Below, one piece after another: positions 61,079 to 64,000 of a DNA stretch of 64,000 bases. Each line of letters starts with the position of its first letter. The stretch's first letter is position 1. The notes beneath the pieces were generated by a model. The model was given only the letters and a program-made list of their open reading frames with translations, did no database searches and was not told the origin of the DNA. Source of the DNA: an uncultured Bacteroidales bacterium (lineage in GTDB: Bacteria > Bacteroidota > Bacteroidia > Bacteroidales > Paludibacteraceae); NCBI GenBank assembly GCA_934728255.1, contig CAKVEC010000003.1:248001-312000 (forward strand), given 5' to 3'. The position numbers were made by a program, and so were the translations under genes.

Positions 61079-61939
61079 ATGCGTCAATTAAAGATTACTA
61101 AATCCATTACGAACCGTGAGTCGGCTTCGCTTGACAAGTATCTGCAAGAGATTGGTCGGGAGGAACTTATTACGGTAGAGGAAGAAGTGGAATTGGCAGG
61201 TCGTATTCGTAATGGCGACCGTGCCGCATTGGAGAAACTGACACGCTCGAACTTGCGTTTCGTGGTGTCGGTGGCAAAACAGTATCAGAACCAGGGACTC
61301 AGTTTGCCGGACCTGATCAACGAGGGAAACCTCGGACTTATCAAGGCTGCAGAGAAATTCGACGAAACACGTGGCTTTAAGTTCATCTCTTATGCCGTGT
61401 GGTGGATTCGCCAATCTATTCTGCAGGCCCTTGCAGAGCAGTCCCGTATTGTGCGCCTTCCGCTCAACCAAGTGGGCTCGCTCAACAAAATCAACAAGGC
61501 ATACCAGCGTTTTGAGCAGGAGCATGAGCGCAAACCCTCGGCTGAGGAATTGGCAGAGGAACTGGATATACCGGTAGATAAAATCGCCGATACCCTCAAG
61601 ATGTCCGGACGCCACGTCAGTGTGGATGCACCATTTGTAGAAGGCGAGGACAACTGCCTGATTGATGTGATGGTCAATGAGGATTCGCCTAATGCCGACC
61701 GCGGACTGATCAACGAGTCGCTCTCTACCGAGATCGCCCGTGCTTTGGCTACGCTTACTCCGCGCGAGGCAGACATCCTGCGTAAGTTCTTTGGTATCGG
61801 TACTCCCGAGAAGACTCTCGAAGAGATTGGCGAGGAACTGCACCTTACCCGTGAGCGTGTCCGCCAGATTAAGGAGAAGGCAATCCGCAAACTCTATACC
61901 GGGCAACGCAGCAAGACGCTCCAAACCTATTTGGGCTAA
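61079..61939 (+). CDS. rpoD: Primary RNA polymerase sigma factor (RpoD/SigA type)
   Basis: 286 residues, much shorter than proteobacterial RpoD because region 1.1 and the non-conserved insert are absent, as is normal in Bacteroidota. Region 1.2 is SLDKYLQEIGREELIT, region 2 has LRFVVSVAKQYQNQGLSLPD and FKFISYAVWWIRQSI, region 3 SRIVRLPLNQVG, and region 4 the helix-turn-helix TLEEIGEELHLTRERVRQIK. It directs transcription from the TTTG/TAnnTTTG promoters found in this window. Located 126 bases after tRNA-Arg. Confidence 0.97.
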   Translation: MRQLKITKSITNRESASLDKYLQEIGREELITVEEEVELAGRIRNGDRAALEKLTRSNLRFVVSVAKQYQNQGLSLPDLINEGNLGLIKAAEKFDETRGFKFISYAVWWIRQSILQALAEQSRIVRLPLNQVGSLNKINKAYQRFEQEHERKPSAEELAEELDIPVDKIADTLKMSGRHVSVDAPFVEGEDNCLIDVMVNEDSPNADRGLINESLSTEIARALATLTPREADILRKFFGIGTPEKTLEEIGEELHLTRERVRQIKEKAIRKLYTGQRSKTLQTYLG

Positions 61940-61958
61940 GAGCCAACTGCAGCAATAT

Positions 61959-61998
61959 AAAAACGGCTGTCTTACAAATGTAGGGCAGCCGTTTTTTA
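61959..61998. terminator. Bidirectional terminator after rpoD
   Basis: AAAAACGGCTG (61959-61969) pairs with CAGCCGTTTTTT. Serves rpoD and the convergent methyltransferase gene. Confidence 0.9.
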
Positions 61999-62015
61999 TA
62001 TCTATTTTGTTTTTG

Positions 62016-62585
62016 TTATTGCCGTAGCGCAATGGATAGTTCGTATAGCACAATGCCGGCGGTAACGCTCACATTGAGCGAGTGCTTGGTACCGTATTGC
62101 GGTATCTCTATACACGCATCGCAGGCGTCCACCACCTCCTGCTGCACGCCGAACACTTCATGCCCCATAACAACGGCAATGCCGTTTGGCTTATTGGTCT
62201 CATTGGACTTATTAGTCCGATTGGCAAGCAGTTCCTGCTTGGCTTGCTCGAGGGTGATGGAGTCGTGTGCCTGCTCGATGGCATAGACGCGATAACCGCG
62301 CTCATGGAGCGCACGGACAGCCTCAATGGTGTTGTCGAAGTGCTGCCAATCCATGGTCAGTTCCGCACCGAGTGCCGTCTTGTGTATCTCCGCATTGGGC
62401 GGGCAGCAACAGATACCGCACAGATAGACCCCCCCCAATAGGAACGCATCAGCAGTACGGAACACCGCCCCGACGTTGTGCTGGCTGCGTACATTGTCCA
62501 GCACCACCACAAAAGGCAGTTTTTCGGCTTGGTGGAATGCCTCGGGTGTGAGGCGGTGCATCTCCTGAGTAGTTAGTTTCTTCAT
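62016..62585 (-). CDS. TrmH/SpoU-family RNA 2'-O-methyltransferase
   Basis: 189 residues. The three SPOUT motifs are present: NVRSQHNVGAVFRTAD (motif 1, about 30-45), VMGHEVFGV (motif 2, about 139-147) and IPQYGTKHSLNVSVTAGI (motif 3, about 161-178), the last two forming the knotted S-adenosylmethionine site. It methylates a ribose 2'-OH in tRNA or rRNA; the target is unknown. Residues about 121-133 (NRTNKSNETNKPN) are encoded by a short dispersed repeat. Convergent with rpoD and upstream of no shared operon partner except rimM, 23 bases away. Confidence 0.9.
   Translation of the reverse strand: MKKLTTQEMHRLTPEAFHQAEKLPFVVVLDNVRSQHNVGAVFRTADAFLLGGVYLCGICCCPPNAEIHKTALGAELTMDWQHFDNTIEAVRALHERGYRVYAIEQAHDSITLEQAKQELLANRTNKSNETNKPNGIAVVMGHEVFGVQQEVVDACDACIEIPQYGTKHSLNVSVTAGIVLYELSIALRQ
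62189..62225. repeat. In-frame ATTGGACTTATTAGTCC-type repeat in the methyltransferase gene
   Basis: Units like TTATTGGTCTCATTGGACTT; related degenerate sequence lies at about 14180-14235 and 45252-45300. Confidence 0.65.
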
Positions 62586-62608
62586 ACAGATCCGGTTAGT
62601 GTAAGCCG

Positions 62609-63109
62609 TTATAGTCCTTCGGGCAGGGAGACATAGAGAACATGCTGTTGGTCGTCAATGCGGCGGATGAGGTCTTCGTGGATAGGCAGCAGACGCCCGT
62701 CTTCCATTTCGAGCAAGGTGTTGATGGTCGATTCGTCCACCGATAGCACTTTGCCCAATGTCCCCTGTGTGTCGTCCTCTACGGTGTAGCCCGTAAGGTC
62801 CTGCCATGTCATCTGTTCCTGTTCGTCCTCGGTGAGGTCGCGGCGGAGCATATAGGCGGTGCAACCGGTCAGTCGTGCAGCCTGCTCCTCGGTATCAATA
62901 CCCGACAGACGGAAAATGAGTGTGTCAGCCCCTTTGCCGCGCCAGTCTTCTACACGGAACGGCACGAGAATACCGTCTATATCCAGAATGAGGAAGTCGG
63001 CTTCGGCATTGTCCCAATACTCGTTATCCATCTGGCATTGTATCTCGCCCTGCTTGCCGTGCGGGCGGCGGAGTGTGCCGATTTGTATCACTTCGGAGAG
63101 GGTTATCAT
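62609..63109 (-). CDS. rimM: 16S rRNA processing protein RimM
   Basis: 166 residues. N-terminal beta-barrel with IGTLRRPHGKQGEI (family hallmark of the GxxGxxG-like opening) and C-terminal PRC-barrel domain with LTGYTVEDDTQGTLGKVLSV and LLPIHEDLIRRID. RimM binds ribosomal protein S19 and helps mature the 30S head. It precedes the methyltransferase gene by 23 bases, so both RNA-maturation genes are likely co-transcribed. Confidence 0.93.
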   Translation of the reverse strand: MITLSEVIQIGTLRRPHGKQGEIQCQMDNEYWDNAEADFLILDIDGILVPFRVEDWRGKGADTLIFRLSGIDTEEQAARLTGCTAYMLRRDLTEDEQEQMTWQDLTGYTVEDDTQGTLGKVLSVDESTINTLLEMEDGRLLPIHEDLIRRIDDQQHVLYVSLPEGL

Positions 63110-63116
63110 AGATTGT

Positions 63117-63175
63117 GGCTGCGCGTTATTGGTTACACGTTATTGGTTACACGTTTGTGGTGTTGCGTTAGTTGC
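63117..63175. repeat. CGTTATTGGTTACA tandem repeat upstream of rimM
   Basis: Two GTTATTGGTTACAC units plus degenerate TTGCGTTAGTTGCG. The reverse complement resembles the sequence at about 44728-44780 before rimP. Confidence 0.75.
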
Positions 63176-63650
63176 GGACGGTGAGTATCTCGCCCGAGTA
63201 GAGGGTGGAGTAGCGGCGGAGTGCCTCATGGGATATACCTTGTGAGGGCGTGCCATATACGTCCAGGTTGTATTGCTCGCCGCACACGGGGCAGGTGGCG
63301 AACAATCCGTCTATCTCCACCGGTTTGTCTTGCCGCAGGCATTTTGGGCAGCACATGTCGTATGCCAAGTATTCGCTGTTGCCTGATATATAGACCACTA
63401 CGCCCGCATAGCCGAACATGTCTCCCATAGCCTGACGGGGCATAGTCTGCCCGTTGAAGTGGTAGCCGTCCTGGTCCAGTATGGTGTAAGAATAGATGTT
63501 GGTCGGTTTGAAATGTACAAAGAATGCCAAGCGTGTATCTATCTTTGCGGAAACAGGGTAGGTTGGCACCGAACTGCGGAAAGTGGTATCCTCGCAGGCG
63601 GTGCACAGAAAGAGCACTGCAGGCAATATGTAACGCCACAGACGTTGCAT
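63168..63650 (-). CDS. Cysteine-rich lipoprotein, Rieske-like pattern
   Basis: 160 residues. Lipoprotein signal (LFLCTAC, Cys at about residue 19). The C-terminal half has YDMCCPKCLRQ and, about 20 residues on, ATCPVCGEQYNLDVYGTPSQ, followed by G and an aromatic-containing tail. The CPxC pairs suggest a zinc ribbon or a Rieske-like cluster; the His ligands of classical Rieske centres are missing, so zinc or a degenerate fold is more likely. Outer-membrane or periplasmic; function unknown. It lies just downstream of the FKBP gene on the same strand (1-base gap). Confidence 0.65.
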   Translation of the reverse strand: MQRLWRYILPAVLFLCTACEDTTFRSSVPTYPVSAKIDTRLAFFVHFKPTNIYSYTILDQDGYHFNGQTMPRQAMGDMFGYAGVVVYISGNSEYLAYDMCCPKCLRQDKPVEIDGLFATCPVCGEQYNLDVYGTPSQGISHEALRRYSTLYSGEILTVRN

Positions 63651-63651
63651 A

Positions 63652-64000
63652 TCAGTTGCTTACACTGCTGAGATGCACATTGAAAATCATTACCGAATAG
63701 GGCGGAATATAACTCTGCGTACCTTCCGTTCCGTTCCCCTCGGCATCACCGATTTTGTCGTTGGTGAATACCTCTTCATCGTAGCCGAGATAGTATGGCA
63801 CATATATTTCTATGTCGCCGTGGGTATGTATTTTGCGCAATGCCTCCGAGAAACCGGTTACAAGATTTGACATTGTAAATTGTGCTGTCCCGCCATCAAA
63901 CTGATAGCCGTTGATGAGTTTGCCTGTATAATCGCATATTACGGTACTGCCTGCATTAGGGCGTGTCTCATTGGGCGTCGGGTCGGCAATAATGCGGTAT
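63652..64000 (-). CDS. FKBP-type peptidyl-prolyl isomerase, C-terminal part (5' end outside window)
   Basis: About 115 residues are visible; the frame stays open to the right edge, so the start is beyond it. Signature segments of the FKBP fold are VICDYTGKLINGYQFD, LVTGFSEALRKIHTHGDIEI, YVPYYLGY and the closing strand IPPYSVMIFNVHL. Family members catalyse cis-trans isomerisation of prolyl bonds; Bacteroidales have several secreted lipoprotein versions, and the lipoprotein neighbour fits that. The active-site aromatic residues are partly changed (for example YVPYYLGY for the usual IP..LAYG), so it may be mainly a chaperone. Confidence 0.85.
   Translation of the reverse strand, partial: YRIIADPTPNETRPNAGSTVICDYTGKLINGYQFDGGTAQFTMSNLVTGFSEALRKIHTHGDIEIYVPYYLGYDEEVFTNDKIGDAEGNGTEGTQSYIPPYSVMIFNVHLSSVSN

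Overview
This window is chromosomal DNA of a member of the Bacteroidota, order Bacteroidales. The evidence is two SusC/SusD pairs, a BatABCDE/MoxR operon, a 286-residue primary sigma factor, lipoproteins with Bacteroidales-type lipoboxes, and promoters of the TTTG-N20-TAnnTTTG type used by the Bacteroides primary sigma factor. I cannot fix the family. Short dispersed and tandem repeats are very common between genes and, unusually, also lie inside several genes.

Layout. 1-5222 (+): the end of threonine dehydrogenase, a large secreted M16 peptidase, the GTPase Era and a small secreted protein. 5288-14020 (-): the aerotolerance (Bat) operon in the order moxR, DUF58 protein, DUF4381-like protein, batA, batB, batC, batD, batE, preceded by a textbook sigma-54 promoter. 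14616-21405 (+): a SusC/SusD locus with two extra lipoproteins and no enzymes. 21858-22898 (+): pheS. 23216-41391 (+): a polysaccharide utilisation locus that reads as laminarin/beta-1,3-glucan. It holds SusC, SusD, a Big2 surface protein, three GH16 enzymes, a GH128 enzyme, a GPH-type sugar symporter, a cytoplasmic GH94-like phosphorylase and a GH3 beta-glucosidase. Two secreted proteins with related C-terminal modules follow (41562-44129). 44787-49413 (+): rimP-nusA-infB. 49481-50023 (-): a GNAT acetyltransferase.

50405-57906 (-) is a clearly AT-rich two-gene island. A 1751-residue protein joins an IF2 N-terminal domain, an S1 RNA-binding domain, a sacsin-like ATPase domain and a C-terminal NO VEIN/DUF3883-like domain. 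Two bases downstream lies an SF1 (UPF1-like) helicase with a C-terminal PIN nuclease domain. The IF2-like N-terminus is about 88 percent identical in DNA to the 5' end of the resident infB gene 11 kb away, so host infB sequence appears to have been captured by a foreign gene. This is the strongest candidate in the window for an undescribed system, probably defence against phage or control of RNA/translation.

After the island come groEL-groES (-), tRNA-Arg(TCT) with a structured upstream region, rpoD (+), and then a TrmH-family methyltransferase, rimM, a cysteine-rich lipoprotein and a partial FKBP-type isomerase (all -).

Functional picture. In the beta-glucan locus, surface GH16/GH128 enzymes cut beta-1,3-glucan, SusCD imports the oligosaccharides, GH3 trims them in the periplasm, and the symporter plus phosphorylase give a phosphate-saving route in the cytoplasm. 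The Bat operon, and possibly groES and the M16 peptidase, carry sigma-54-like promoters, which hints at a shared stress response.
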